DNA from: Cordylochernes scorpioides
Taxonomy: Eukaryota; Arthropoda; Arachnida; Pseudoscorpiones; Chernetidae
Direction of reading: 5' to 3'
NCBI GenBank assembly: GCA_030710605.1
Contig: CP092874.1
Coordinates: forward strand, 68,629,011 to 68,693,010
Length of the DNA: 64,000 bases
Shown here: in pieces, positions 29,380 through 41,300 of the stretch
Position numbering within the stretch: the stretch's first letter is position 1
Layout of the letters: every line of letters starts with the position of its first letter
Program-made: the position numbers and the translations under genes
Notes under the pieces: model-generated
Database searches by the model: none
Seen by the model: the letters and a program-made list of their open reading frames with translations, nothing else
What the model was told of the DNA's origin: nothing

Positions 29380-29575
29380 CGTTAGTTAGGGACCCCTCAA
29401 CATAGATCAGTACACTAACAACCCCATCCGTGGTGGTGGTGTCTTGTCCAAAGATTGGTTTCCTGGAGACATGCTATATCAATGTGGTGTTCATACGGCA
29501 GTCTATTCAGCTCTCCCTTCTTCTGAGTTCCATTTATGTTCAATTGTAAGATGTTCAGGGTCCTCATAGCATATT
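29380..29575 (-). pseudogene. LINE endonuclease N-terminal fragment
   Basis: The minus strand reads TLNILQLNINGTQKKGELN, then HHIDIACLQETNLWTR. This is the start of the apurinic-type endonuclease of non-LTR retrotransposons (N-x-N-G and Q-E-T motifs). It breaks off with stops after about 55 codons. No reverse transcriptase is adjacent. Confidence 0.8.
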
Positions 29576-30324
29576 AATTAAAAGTAAATTAAAAGCATAT
29601 TAACCCCCCACTCGTAACACTAATAATAGAATCCATTTTTTATTGTTGGGAAAAAAAATTATAGATTCGCAGAGGAAGAGAAAGATCCTTTATTACCTAA
29701 AGATATAAAACTATAAAAGAAGGACAAATTATATATACATAAGCAGCTCACGCCGGCCTGCCCTATTCACTTAACCGCTAGCCTACCAACAAACAAACAA
29801 GGCCGCGCTATATAGGCAGAGATGTAATTTTCATAGGCAATACTAAAACTATGCAAATATCAAATATCGTAGAAATATCTACAATTTTCAATTTCAACAT
29901 AAATAAACAAGTACGTTAGAAGATTTAAAAACTACAAAATTTTCTTACAATGTGTTCCTTTTTATTTTAAAATGCAAGATATCAAGTGATAATCGCTCTT
30001 TAACAAGCAAATATTTTGTAAGTTTTTAAGCGCTTTTTTACAATTTTTTCTTTGATCACGTTAGAAGATTGTATACAACATTTTACTAAGATTTGGTTGA
30101 GCAATTCACATAGTTAAAATGAAGATCAAAACCTACTCACAAGGTTATAAAAGCAACTCAAATTTAACCTACGAAAAAACGTCTTGAATATTAAACACTA
30201 GTTATAAAATAGCACTAACTACGCATTGACTGAATTGGTTAACCGCGCCATTAAGTCCTAAGGCAACAATGGAACCATAAATATTGGAAGAGTTAGGTTT
30301 AAATCAATAGGAACATGTACTTAC
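29576..30324. other. Intron 1, proximal part; nothing recognised
   Basis: AT-rich, no coding frame. No repeats shared with other parts of the window. Confidence 0.4.
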
Positions 30325-30399
30325 CATGTATAGGAAGCATATCACCAGGGATCCCGTTCTCAAGGTGAAGCAGAAACAATTTCGAACTCTAAGCGACAT
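30325..30399 (-). CDS. Host membrane-protein gene, first coding exon
   Basis: ATG on the minus strand at 30399 opens a 75-nt exon ending at a strong donor, ATG|GTAAGTAC (30324). The product begins MSLRVRNCFCFTLRTGSLVI and continues CFLYM: a short basic N-terminus, Cys pair, LRTG and the start of a hydrophobic segment. A Cys-rich start followed by LRTG then a span is the hallmark of a family of small arthropod four-span membrane proteins (DUF4728-like). I give this as a likely family, not a function. Together with the exons at 17528, 12221, 6347 and 2361 the phases join without conflict to about 151 codons, predicting at least four hydrophobic segments. The gene spans over 28 kb because its introns are loaded with repeats. 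Confidence 0.6.
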
Positions 30400-30892
30400 C
30401 TTGTCTGAGATCGTTTTCGTTCTGGACGTCTGTGAGGATGACGAATTCCAAAACCGCCACCTGTGGCATTCGGCCGTGTGTTGATACCGCCATCTATGGG
30501 CATATAATTTCCCTAAATTTTACTAGAAATCACCTCGATGCTGTTTAAAATGACGAAAACCTATAACGACACGTTTATTTATTTCATTAAAACTGATCAA
30601 AATTTCCAAGCCAAATGGATCTTCTAAATAATATAAAATAGCTCTTAAGGAAAAATTCACCTTTTGTAAATCTTTCTGATATTACTGTCCAAAAATAATA
30701 TTTAAAAATCATTAAAAACTAATTTTATACTAAAAATAAGATAAAATATCAATTTTTAAACTTAAAAATATTAAACAAATTTAAAATTTCTTTAAAAACT
30801 AAAAATATGCTAAAATAATTATAACTTATTTGAAACTAAAAATTTGATCATTTCTATTTACATATTCATCCGCACTTAAACCCTTATCAAAA
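30400..30892. promoter_or_regulatory. Upstream region of the host gene (inferred promoter area)
   Basis: The region just upstream of the first exon (30400-30500, minus strand) is less AT-rich than its surroundings and presumably contains the 5' UTR and promoter. I see no clear TATA box or initiator at a fixed distance. The remainder to 30892 is very AT-rich without features. Confidence 0.25.
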
Positions 30893-31650
30893 CAACAACA
30901 AAAAGCCTTTATTTAGGGTCACTGACCCTATACAGGATTCACCAGAGGTATGCATAAGAACAAAGCAGTGAGACAAAGGAAATAACGATATAGACAGAAG
31001 AAAAAGAAAAAAACAAGAAAGAGAAAGAGGGAAGCAAGAAAAACAACGCAAAAAGAGTAGCAGTAAGAAAGTGAGGAGTGAGTGTCACTTGGCCTTCTTC
31101 TGAGATATGGACTTGTGGAAACCATAAAACGCCGTAGCAATATACTTATTGAGGGTCATATTGTCAATTATTGATGGAAGTGAAGCACAGAGTTGCCCAG
31201 TTTTGAGCATAAGGGTTCTTCTTTCTTCTTTCAGAGCAGAGCAATCAAAAATATAGTGAGTGATTTCATTTTTTAGTTTTGAATTACAGAAGGTACAAAT
31301 CGGATCCTCACCGCAGAGCATCTTGGTGTGGTTTTCTCTAAAAAAACTTGAAAGTATTCTAACTTGTGCGAGTAGTCTTACAACCGGGAAAGGAAAATCC
31401 CCTAAAAGGTATCCCTCCGTCATGAAAGATATGTGAATGTCTTTGTAGTGAGAGTATAGTTTAGATTTATCCATTCTTGTAAGGTCGTTTTGTATAGATT
31501 GGTCTGCCGCTGTTTTTAAGAGCCCTGTAATCGCGCTCCTCAGCGTTTCAGGATCATCACAGGAAACAAGTGCAGGGGATCCATTATTGTTAAGCAGATT
31601 GGTGAGCTTTTTAATGAAACCGACCCTTATCAAAACATATTCCATAAAGA
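30893..31650 (-). pseudogene. LINE ORF2 C-terminal domain and 3' UTR
   Basis: An open frame of 186 codons (31085-31645) contains FPVVRLLAQVRILSSFF, then CTFCNSKLKNEITHYIFDC and EERRTLM. This is the C-terminal Cys-Cys-His-Cys region that follows the reverse transcriptase in several LINE clades. It lacks RT, so it is a 5'-truncated insertion. The 3' UTR ends with the hairpin AGGGTC-AGT-GACCCT, AAATAAAGG and a TTGTTGTTG tail near 30895, all typical of target-primed insertion. Confidence 0.75.
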
Positions 31651-31699
31651 TTTACAGCTACGCTCTTATCTTTTCATATTGGTCCGATAATTCTTTCTC

Positions 31700-32012
31700 T
31701 AAAAACGATAAAGAAGAGTAAGGAGAAAATATTTTTATTCAATTAAACTTGTGACAAGCTTTCGGGCAGTTACGCCCTTCAACAGGTAATAAAAAGAATA
31801 ATTGACTATTAAAATAGGAAAACATACTAAGCTTTAAACAAAAATGATACAACTGCAGCCTGGCCGCGAGAAAACGTGAATTCGGGAAAGTAATGTGAGG
31901 TGGGGGGGGGAGGGGGTTTATCCGGTGACTGAAGGGCGTGACTGCCCGAAAGCTTGTCACAAGTTTAATTGAATAAAAATCTTTTCTCCTTACTCTTCTT
32001 TATCGTTTATAC
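31700..32012. repeat. Class 2 foldback repeat
   Basis: Outer arms at 31706-31795 and 31925-32010 are inverted: AAAGAAGAGTAAGGAGAAAA, TTTTTATTCAATTAAACTTG, TGACAAGCTTTCGGGC. Each arm has a GGGC/GCCC hairpin followed by GAAAGCTTGTCAC. The centre (31860-31920) has a poly-G run. The 73-codon frame at 31739-31960 is a shadow. Confidence 0.75.
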
Positions 32013-32182
32013 AATCTATGGAGAAAGTTTTCAAGTAATTCTTTCTCTGTTGCAGCTGTTTGCCACTGAAACAAGGGCTTCCAAAATTAATGTGAGTAAA
32101 TGCAAAACTAAAAATTTGCTATGCCTCGGCGTACACTATTTGTAAGATCTCAAAAAAAAATGTTTTCTATATTATAATATAT

Positions 32183-32290
32183 TATAACAACAACAACAAA
32201 AAGCTTTATTAAGACCTTTTAGTCCTATACAGATTCTCCAAACAGAAATGTAGGATACATGCAGGATAAACAGCAATAGTATCTCAATGG
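32183..32290 (-). repeat. LINE 3' tail, isolated
   Basis: On the minus strand: GAATCTGTATAGGACTAAAA, GGTCTTAATAAAGC and TTTTTGTTGTTGTTGTTATA. It has the same layout (short hairpin, AATAAAGC, TTG repeats) as the tail at 30893, and is a severely 5'-truncated copy. Confidence 0.7.
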
Positions 32291-32945
32291 TAATATGATA
32301 TTGTCGCGAAGATAAATAAAGCAAGGGCAAGTTTGTGAATAATTAATTTACTATAAGGGGTATTTATAGGGAGAGAGAGAGAGAGTCAATACAACTTACC
32401 CCAAGTTAAAGATAATCCTAATGAGCGACGTCAGCCACCCCGCCGACCAGATTCCGAGAACCCCTCACACCAGTGGCCCCCACCCCCGGAGTCCAGGAAT
32501 GATTGACAGGCGTCCCAAGGGGCCTCTCGTGATTGGAGCCGCAAAGCCTCTTGACAATATTTATATACTGTAAAAATTATATAACAACAATCATGCCAAT
32601 AAATAGATTGGCTGGGTAAATTGAAGGTAAAGAAATTTATTACTCGAGTTGAACCACCTAGAGATGAGAAATTATATTAAAGAAATTTCTATTATAATAA
32701 TTAATTTTTCCATTCAAAATGAGTAGGAAAATATAGTTTGCGTTTTGAAAGCTATAGCCAGTGGCTTAAATATAAAAACAGAAGATAAGCGAATAAATAT
32801 GCTTAAGTATTGTATAGGAGATATAGCCAATGTAATTTTATTTCCGAAAAGGTTATCAGAAGATAACAAAAGAATATGATAACGTTGTTAGAGCCTTTGA
32901 TGAACAATATATAAAGAAATATAATAAAAGAAATATATAAGGAAA
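32291..32945. other. Unassigned, with a GC-rich patch
   Basis: The patch 32400-32560 is GC-rich (CCCCACCCCCGGAGTCC, GATTGACAGGCG, GTGATTGGAGCC) and preceded by a (GA)n tract at about 32368-32384. It may be an LTR or promoter piece. Nothing recognised in the rest. Confidence 0.3.
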
Positions 32946-33105
32946 TATTTTTAAAACTTAATTCTATTGACGTTATGTGGCGCTGAGTTTGTTATTGACA
33001 CCACATTAATATGTTATAATACCTTGAAAAATGTTGGCGTTCAGCCAACTGAAATATTGGTAAAATAAATGATATTTTGATCCAATATATGCCTTTTTAA
33101 TTAAA
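32946..33105 (+). repeat. Class 1 foldback, single arm
   Basis: Contains TTCTATTGACGTTATGTGGC, GCTGAGTTTGTTATTGACA, AATATGTTATAATACCTTG, the GTTGGC-GTTCA-GCCAAC hairpin, TGAAATATTGGTAAAAT and GATATTTTGATCC: one arm of the foldback at 3175-3535, with its hammerhead-like hairpin. Confidence 0.75.
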
Positions 33106-33339
33106 TAAAGAAATATATGATATTTGGAAGAGCCAAGTTTAATAAAAGACTTCAATTAGAAATGGGGGTAAGCGAATTCATAACTAACACAAATTGTTTG
33201 AACATTGCAATTTTAGTATTTTATATGGTGAATATGAGAGTATTGTAATTTTTTAGAGTGAAAAAATATGCAGGTAGTTTCAGAATCAACTTTGAAAAAA
33301 AAAAAAAGACTCAAGGATGGAAAAATCAGGAAATATAAA

Positions 33340-33655
33340 AGAACAATTCGAAACTATTTCAGACGCGTAAGATTCTTTTCGAAATTAAACAATTTCTACT
33401 GCCCTTACCGCAATGAAAAAATTAATGGGAGGGCCTGGCTCATCAGTGGTGAACCCTCCCAGCGGTTTCGCCAGTTTAATCTACCATGGATACCATGGGA
33501 GGGTTCACCACTGATGAGCCAGGCCCTCCCATTAATTTTTCCATTGCAGTAAGGACAGTAAAAGCTGTTTAATTTCAAAAAGAATTTTACGCGTCTAAAA
33601 TAGTTTCGAATTTTTCATAACAGATGGCGCGCTAGTGCATCATAATAACAGAACA
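33340..33655. repeat. Foldback repeat family B, best copy
   Basis: Arms of about 140 bp are inverted around CTACCATGGATACCATGG (about 33492). The left arm carries GGTTTCGCCAGTTTAATC beyond the GATGAGCCAGG block, which the right arm lacks. The right end is CAGATGGCGCGCTAGTGCATC. On the minus strand at 33435-33474 the order CTGGC, GAAA, ..., CTGATGA, GCCAG has both conserved hammerhead boxes joined by a perfect 5-bp stem, in permuted order. Confidence 0.8.
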
Positions 33656-33659
33656 ATCA

Positions 33660-35371
33660 TTAAATTTATTCGTTGAACAAACTTTCAATTAGGTTAAGGG
33701 AGTTAACAAAGATAAGCGAAATGCCAAAAAGGCCAATGAATATAGTATACTGGTATAATTACCAAAAAAACGATCAAAACAAGAAAATCTATGGAATAAC
33801 TGAATTTCTCTATCAAAAGTTCGTAGTAGAATCTTTCAGAACAACAAACCGAGTGAATCAATGCTTCAACTGCCAGGATTTCGGGCACGGTCAACTTAAC
33901 TGCTTCCTGAAGCCAATGTGCGTTAAGTGTGCTGAGGAGCACCATTCGAAGGACTGTTCAAGAAAGTCTATGACAACTTCCCCCAAAGTGGGAAAATGCG
34001 AAGAAACTCAAACTGCCAATTACCGCGGTTGCCCAAAGTTTCAAAGAGTACATAAGCAAGAGCCAAGATACCCTGGTCAGTACAAATCTATATAACATAA
34101 TTCAGATTTCAAAAAGATTTGAAACAATGCCAAAAATTGTAAAAAACAGAACCAAAGCAATGCTGAGATTGCAACAAGAAAGTGTTGGAGAGTAACTTCA
34201 CACATCAACTGTTACGCCACCTTTCCTACCGGACATCACGTGACCTGGCGGCACACCGACTGTACCTGTAGTTTAAGTTTTGGTTTCTGCTACTACGCTT
34301 GTCTCTTTGCCTCTTTTGTTCTTTGTCATTTTAATCTAATGTTATATTGTTAATTAAACAATAATTTCTGAGACCCAGCCTATGATTCTCTTACAGAAAA
34401 ATTCTTTGTTCTGATACTAAAGACCTGTGTGAAATATTGTTGTAGTAATCAACACATACCTACAATGAATTGCAAACTACTTTTTAAAATTATTGCTTAT
34501 AATTATATTAGAATCAGATCAAAAAAGGGATAATTATTACACTTTTTAGAAGATAAAAAATAGACATTGCTCTGCTCCTTATAACTCACCTTAAACCCTC
34601 AATTGATCTAAAGTTCAGGAACTATCAAACCATTAGAACTGACCGAATCACAGGAATATGTGGGGGAGCAGCCATCTTCATAAAATACCTTTTTTTTTAA
34701 ATATAAAAATATGAAGATTCAAACTTCAAATTTAATTACACCAGATGCAAAACCTTTTACAAATATCTGAAATTTATAAGATGCCTGATGTACCATTGTT
34801 GGGAGAAGATTTGAACCTACTGAAAGAACATAACCATGCAACAATCGTCGCAGGAGACTGGAACTCCAAGCACCCTCTCTGGGGACCTAGGACTCCTAAC
34901 AACAGCGGAATCACACTGCACAATTTATCTGAAAGAGAAATCCTCGACAAAGTCGCACCTTCTTTACCCATAATTACAGTCCATTCGGCAATCCCGATAA
35001 AACCTAGACTTCGCTGTTTTTAAAAACATTCCCTGGACCCCAAAGGCCAGAACCACCGACGACTTATAATCTGACCACTCCCTGTAATCTTAGAATTGAA
35101 TTGTTTAAAGGATGAATTCACAACTAGGCTCAGCCGAGTAACTTATTGGATTTATTTTGAACAATTTTTAATCTCCACCACGTCCTCAAACTCCTTTTTT
35201 AAAATAGAAGTAGACCTTTACTCAGCAATTTAAATTTTAAATGATATAATTAGAGATAGCGACTCGAAAAACACCAGCTTTTCATCTTCTAAATTGATAA
35301 AAATCCAAATAATAAGGCTTTAATAAGGAAGTAAAATAAAGCTCGGAAAAGATAGCAATCAACCTGGGATC
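33660..35371 (+). pseudogene. Jockey-like LINE: ORF1 and endonuclease remnant
   Basis: ORF1 part (33673-34095) reads EFLYQKFVVESFRTTNRVNQ then CFNCQDFGHGQLNC and CVKCAEEHHSKDC, a jockey-type gag with tandem zinc knuckles. After a solo LTR insertion, the endonuclease follows at about 34550-35110: LKFRNYQTIRTDRITG, GGGAAIFI, ATIVAGDWNSKHPLWG and SDHS with stops between. Beyond it, a frame similar to the region after the endonuclease runs to the satellite boundary near 35371. The reverse transcriptase would have been next and is absent, so the satellite replaces or interrupts the element here. Confidence 0.75.
34178..34400 (+). mobile_element. Solo LTR (uninterrupted copy)
   Basis: A 213-bp LTR, TGTTGGAGAG...TCTCTTACA (34183-34395), is flanked by GAAAG (34178-34182) and GAAAA (34396-34400), a five-base duplication with one mismatch. 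It is the reference for the copy broken by piggyBac at 6569-8100. It sits inside the LINE remnant. Confidence 0.85.
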
Positions 35372-38300
35372 CCTGGTGTTCCAGAATGAGAGGTTGTGGC
35401 GACAATGGGAGTGATCTCGGGTTATATTTGTGTTCCAGAGTGGGAGGTTGCGGCGACTATAGAAGTGATCTCGGGTTATATTTGCGTTCCAGAGTGAGAG
35501 GTTGCGCGACAATAGGAGCGATCTCGGGTTCTATTTGTGTTCCAGAGTGGGAGGTTGCGGCGACGATAGGAGTGATCTCGGGTTATATTTGTGTTCCAGA
35601 GTGGGAGGTTGCGGCGACAATAGGAGTGATCTCGGGTTATATTTGTGTTCCAGAGTGAGAGGTTGCGGCGACGATAGGAGTGATCTCGGGTTATATTTGT
35701 GTTCCAGAGTGAGAGGTTGCGGCGACAATAGGAGTGATCTCGGGTTATATTTGTGTTCCAGAGTGAGAGGTTGCGGCGACGAGAGGAGCGATCTCGGGTT
35801 ATATTTGTGTTCCAGAGTGAGAGGTTGCGGCGACGAGAGGAGCGATCTCGGGTTATATTTGTGTTCCAGAGTGAGAGGTTGCGGCGACAAGAGGAGCGAT
35901 CTCGGGTTATATTTGTGTTCCAGAGTGAGAGGTTGCGGCGACGAGAGGAGCGATCTCGGGCTATATTTGTGTTCCAGAGTGAGAGGTTGCGGCGACAATA
36001 GGAGCGATCTCGGGTTATATTTGTGTTCCAGAGTGAGAGGTTGCGGCGAAAATAGGAGTGATCTCGGGTTATATTTGTGTTCCAGAGTGAGAGGTTGCGG
36101 CGACGAGAGGAGCGATCTCGGGTTATATTTGTGTTCCAGAGTCAGAGGTTGCGGCGACGATAGGAGCGATCTCGGGTTATATTTGTGTTCCAAAGTGAGA
36201 GGTTGCGGCGACAATAGGAGAGATCTCGGGTTATATTTGTGTTCCAGAGTGAGAGGTTGCGGCGACGATAGGAGTGATCTCGGGTCATATTTGTGTTCCA
36301 AAGTGAGAGGTTGCGGCGACAATAGGAGCGATCTCGGGTTATATTTGTGTTCCAAAGTGAGAGGTTGCGGCGACAATAGGAGAGATCTCGGGTTATATTT
36401 GTGTTCCAGAGTGAGAGGTTGCGGCGACAATAGGAGCGATCTCGGGTTATATTTGTGTTCCAGAGTGAGAGGTTGCGGCGACAATAGGAGCGATCTCGGG
36501 TTATATTTGTGTTCCAGAGTGAGAGGTTGCGGCGACAATAGGAGAGATCTCGGGTTATATTTGTGTTGCAGAGTGAGAGGTTGCGGCGACAATAGGAGCG
36601 ATCTCGGGTTATATTTGTGTTCCAAAGTGAGAGGTTGCGGCGACAATAGGAGAGATCTCGGGTTATATTTGTGTTCCAGAGTGAGAGGTTGCGGCGACAA
36701 TAGGAGCGATCTCGGGTTATATTTGTGTTCCAAAGTGAGAGGTTGCGGCGACAATAGGAGAGATCTCGGGTTATATTTGTGTTCCAGAGTGAGAGGTTGC
36801 GGCGACAATAGGAGCGATCTCGGGTTATATTTGTGTTCCAGAGTGAGAGGTTGCGGCGACAATAGGAGCGATCTCGGGTTATATTTGTGTTCCAGAGTGA
36901 GAGGTTGCGGCGACAATAGGAGAGAACTCGGGTTATATTTGTGTTCCAGAGTGAGAGGTTGCGGCGACAATAGGAGTGATCTCGGGTTATATTTGTGTTC
37001 CAGAGTGAGAGGTTGCGGCGACGAGAGGAGCGATCTCGGGTTATATTTGTGTTCCAGAGTGAGAGGTTGCGGCGACGAGAGGAGCGATCTCGGGTTATAT
37101 TTGTGTTCCAGAGTGAGAGGTTGCGGCGACAAGAGGAGCGATCTCGGGTTATATTTGTGTTCCAGAGTGAGAGGTTGCGGCGACGAGAGGAGCGATCTCG
37201 GGCTATATTTGTGTTCCAGAGTGAGAGGTTGCGGCGACAATAGGAGCGATCTCGGGTTATATTTGTGTTCCAGAGTGAGAGGTTGCGGCGAAAATAGGAG
37301 TGATCTCGGGTTATATTTGTGTTCCAGAGTGAGAGGTTGCGGCGACGAGAGGAGCGATCTCGGGTTATATTTGTGTTCCAGAGTCAGAGGTTGCGGCGAC
37401 GATAGGAGCGATCTCGGGTTATATTTGTGTTCCAAAGTGAGAGGTTGCGGCGACAATAGGAGAGATCTCGGGTTATATTTGTGTTCCAGAGTGAGAGGTT
37501 GCGGCGACGATAGGAGTGATCTCGGGTCATATTTGTGTTCCAAAGTGAGAGGTTGCGGCGACAATAGGAGCGATCTCGGGTTATATTTGTGTTCCAAAGT
37601 GAGAGGTTGCGGCGACAATAGGAGAGATCTCGGGTTATATTTGTGTTCCAGAGTGAGAGGTTGCGGCGACAATAGGAGCGATCTCGGGTTATATTTGTGT
37701 TCCAGAGTGAGAGGTTGCGGCGACAATAGGAGCGATCTCGGGTTATATTTGTGTTCCAGAGTGAGAGGTTGCGGCGACAATAGGAGAGATCTCGGGTTAT
37801 ATTTGTGTTGCAGAGTGAGAGGTTGCGGCGACAATAGGAGCGATCTCGGGTTATATTTGTGTTCCAAAGTGAGAGGTTGCGGCGACAATAGGAGAGATCT
37901 CGGGTTATATTTGTGTTCCAGAGTGAGAGGTTGCGGCGACAATAGGAGCGATCTCGGGTTATATTTGTGTTCCAAAGTGAGAGGTTGCGGCGACAATAGG
38001 AGAGATCTCGGGTTATATTTGTGTTCCAGAGTGAGAGGTTGCGGCGACAATAGGAGCGATCTCGGGTTATATTTGTGTTCCAGAGTGAGAGGTTGCGGCG
38101 ACAATAGGAGCGATCTCGGGTTATATTTGTGTTCCAGAGTGAGAGGTTGCGGCGACAATAGGAGAGATCTCGGGTTATATTTGTGTTCCAGAGTGAGAGG
38201 TTGCGGCGACAATAGGAGCGATCTCGGGTTATATTTGTGTTCCAGAGTGAGAGGTTGAGGCGACAATAGGAGTGATCTCGGGTTCTATCTGTGTTCCAGA

Positions 38301-41300
38301 GTGAGAGGTTGCGGCGACAATAGGAGAGATCTCGGGTTATATTTGTGTTCCAGAGTGAGAGGTTGCGGCGACAATAGGAGCGATCTCGGGTTATATTTGT
38401 GTTCCAGAGTGAGAGGTTGCGGCGACAATAGGAGAGAACTCGGGTTATATTTGTGTTCCAGAGTGAGAGGTTGCGGCGACAATAGGAGTGATCTCGGGTT
38501 ATATTTGTGTTCCAGAGTGAGAGGTTGCGGCGACGAGAGGAGCGATCTCGGGTTATATTTGTGTTCCAGAGTGAGAGGTTGCGGCGACGAGAGGAGCGAT
38601 CTCGGGTTATATTTGTGTTCCAGAGTGAGAGGTTGCGGCGACAAGAGGAGCGATCTCGGGTTATATTTGTGTTCCAGAGTGAGAGGTTGCGGCGACGAGA
38701 GGAGCGATCTCGGGCTATATTTGTGTTCCAGAGTGAGAGGTTGCGGCGACAATAGGAGCGATCTCGGGTTATATTTGTGTTCCAGAGTGAGAGGTTGCGG
38801 CGAAAATAGGAGTGATCTCGGGTTATATTTGTGTTCCAGAGTGAGAGGTTGCGGCGACGAGAGGAGCGATCTCGGGTTATATTTGTGTTCCAGAGTCAGA
38901 GGTTGCGGCGACGATAGGAGCGATCTCGGGTTATATTTGTGTTCCAAAGTGAGAGGTTGCGGCGACAATAGGAGAGATCTCGGGTTATATTTGTGTTCCA
39001 GAGTGAGAGGTTGCGGCGACGATAGGAGTGATCTCGGGTCATATTTGTGTTCCAAAGTGAGAGGTTGCGGCGACAATAGGAGCGATCTCGGGTTATATTT
39101 GTGTTCCAAAGTGAGAGGTTGCGGCGACAATAGGAGAGATCTCGGGTTATATTTGTGTTCCAGAGTGAGAGGTTGCGGCGACAATAGGAGCGATCTCGGG
39201 TTATATTTGTGTTCCAGAGTGAGAGGTTGCGGCGACAAGAGGAGCGATCTCGGGTTATATTTGTGTTCCAGAGTGAGAGGTTGCGGCGACAAGAGGAGCG
39301 ATCTCGGGTTATATTTGTGTTCCAGAGTGAGAGGTTGCGGCGACGAGAGGAGCGATCTCGGGCTATATTTGTGTTCCAGAGTGAGAGGTTGCGGCGACAA
39401 TAGGAGCGATCTCGGGTTATATTTGTGTTCCAGAGTGAGAGGTTGCGGCGAAAATAGGAGTGATCTCGGGTTATATTTGTGTTCCAGAGTGAGAGGTTGC
39501 GGCGACGAGAGGAGCGATCTCGGGTTATATTTGTGTTCCAGAGTCAGAGGTTGCGGCGACGATAGGAGCGATCTCGGGTTATATTTGTGTTCCAAAGTGA
39601 GAGGTTGCGGCGACAATAGGAGAGATCTCGGGTTATATTTGTGTTCCAGAGTGAGAGGTTGCGGCGACGATAGGAGTGATCTCGGGTCATATTTGTGTTC
39701 CAAAGTGAGAGGTTGCGGCGACAATAGGAGCGATCTCGGGTTATATTTGTGTTCCAAAGTGAGAGGTTGCGGCGACAATAGGAGAGATCTCGGGTTATAT
39801 TTGTGTTCCAGAGTGAGAGGTTGCGGCGACAATAGGAGCGATCTCGGGTTATATTTGTGTTCCAGAGTGAGAGGTTGCGGCGACAATAGGAGCGATCTCG
39901 GGTTATATTTGTGTTCCAGAGTGAGAGGTTGCGGCGACAATAGGAGAGATCTCGGGTTATATTTGTGTTGCAGAGTGAGAGGTTGCGGCGACAATAGGAG
40001 CGATCTCGGGTTATATTTGTGTTCCAAAGTGAGAGGTTGCGGCGACAATAGGAGAGATCTCGGGTTATATTTGTGTTCCAGAGTGAGAGGTTGCGGCGAC
40101 AATAGGAGCGATCTCGGGTTATATTTGTGTTCCAAAGTGAGAGGTTGCGGCGACAATAGGAGAGATCTCGGGTTATATTTGTGTTCCAGAGTGAGAGGTT
40201 GCGGCGACAATAGGAGCGATCTCGGGTTATATTTGTGTTCCAGAGTGAGAGGTTGCGGCGACAATAGGAGCGATCTCGGGTTATATTTGTGTTCCAGAGT
40301 GAGAGGTTGCGGCGACAATAGGAGAGAACTCGGGTTATATTTGTGTTCCAGAGTGAGAGGTTGCGGCGACAATAGGAGTGATCTCGGGTTATATTTGTGT
40401 TCCAGAGTGAGAGGTTGCGGCGACGAGAGGAGCGATCTCGGGTTATATTTGTGTTCCAGAGTGAGAGGTTGCGGCGACGAGAGGAGCGATCTCGGGTTAT
40501 ATTTGTGTTCCAGAGTGAGAGGTTGCGGCGACAAGAGGAGCGATCTCGGGTTATATTTGTGTTCCAGAGTGAGAGGTTGCGGCGACGAGAGGAGCGATCT
40601 CGGGCTATATTTGTGTTCCAGAGTGAGAGGTTGCGGCGACAATAGGAGCGATCTCGGGTTATATTTGTGTTCCAGAGTGAGAGGTTGCGGCGAAAATAGG
40701 AGTGATCTCGGGTTATATTTGTGTTCCAGAGTGAGAGGTTGCGGCGACGAGAGGAGCGATCTCGGGTTATATTTGTGTTCCAGAGTCAGAGGTTGCGGCG
40801 ACGATAGGAGCGATCTCGGGTTATATTTGTGTTCCAAAGTGAGAGGTTGCGGCGACAATAGGAGAGATCTCGGGTTATATTTGTGTTCCAGAGTGAGAGG
40901 TTGCGGCGACGATAGGAGTGATCTCGGGTCATATTTGTGTTCCAAAGTGAGAGGTTGCGGCGACAATAGGAGCGATCTCGGGTTATATTTGTGTTCCAAA
41001 GTGAGAGGTTGCGGCGACAATAGGAGAGATCTCGGGTTATATTTGTGTTCCAGAGTGAGAGGTTGCGGCGACAATAGGAGCGATCTCGGGTTATATTTGT
41101 GTTCCAGAGTGAGAGGTTGCGGCGACAATAGGAGCGATCTCGGGTTATATTTGTGTTCCAGAGTGAGAGGTTGCGGCGACAATAGGAGAGATCTCGGGTT
41201 ATATTTGTGTTGCAGAGTGAGAGGTTGCGGCGACAATAGGAGCGATCTCGGGTTATATTTGTGTTCCAAAGTGAGAGGTTGCGGCGACAATAGGAGAGAT

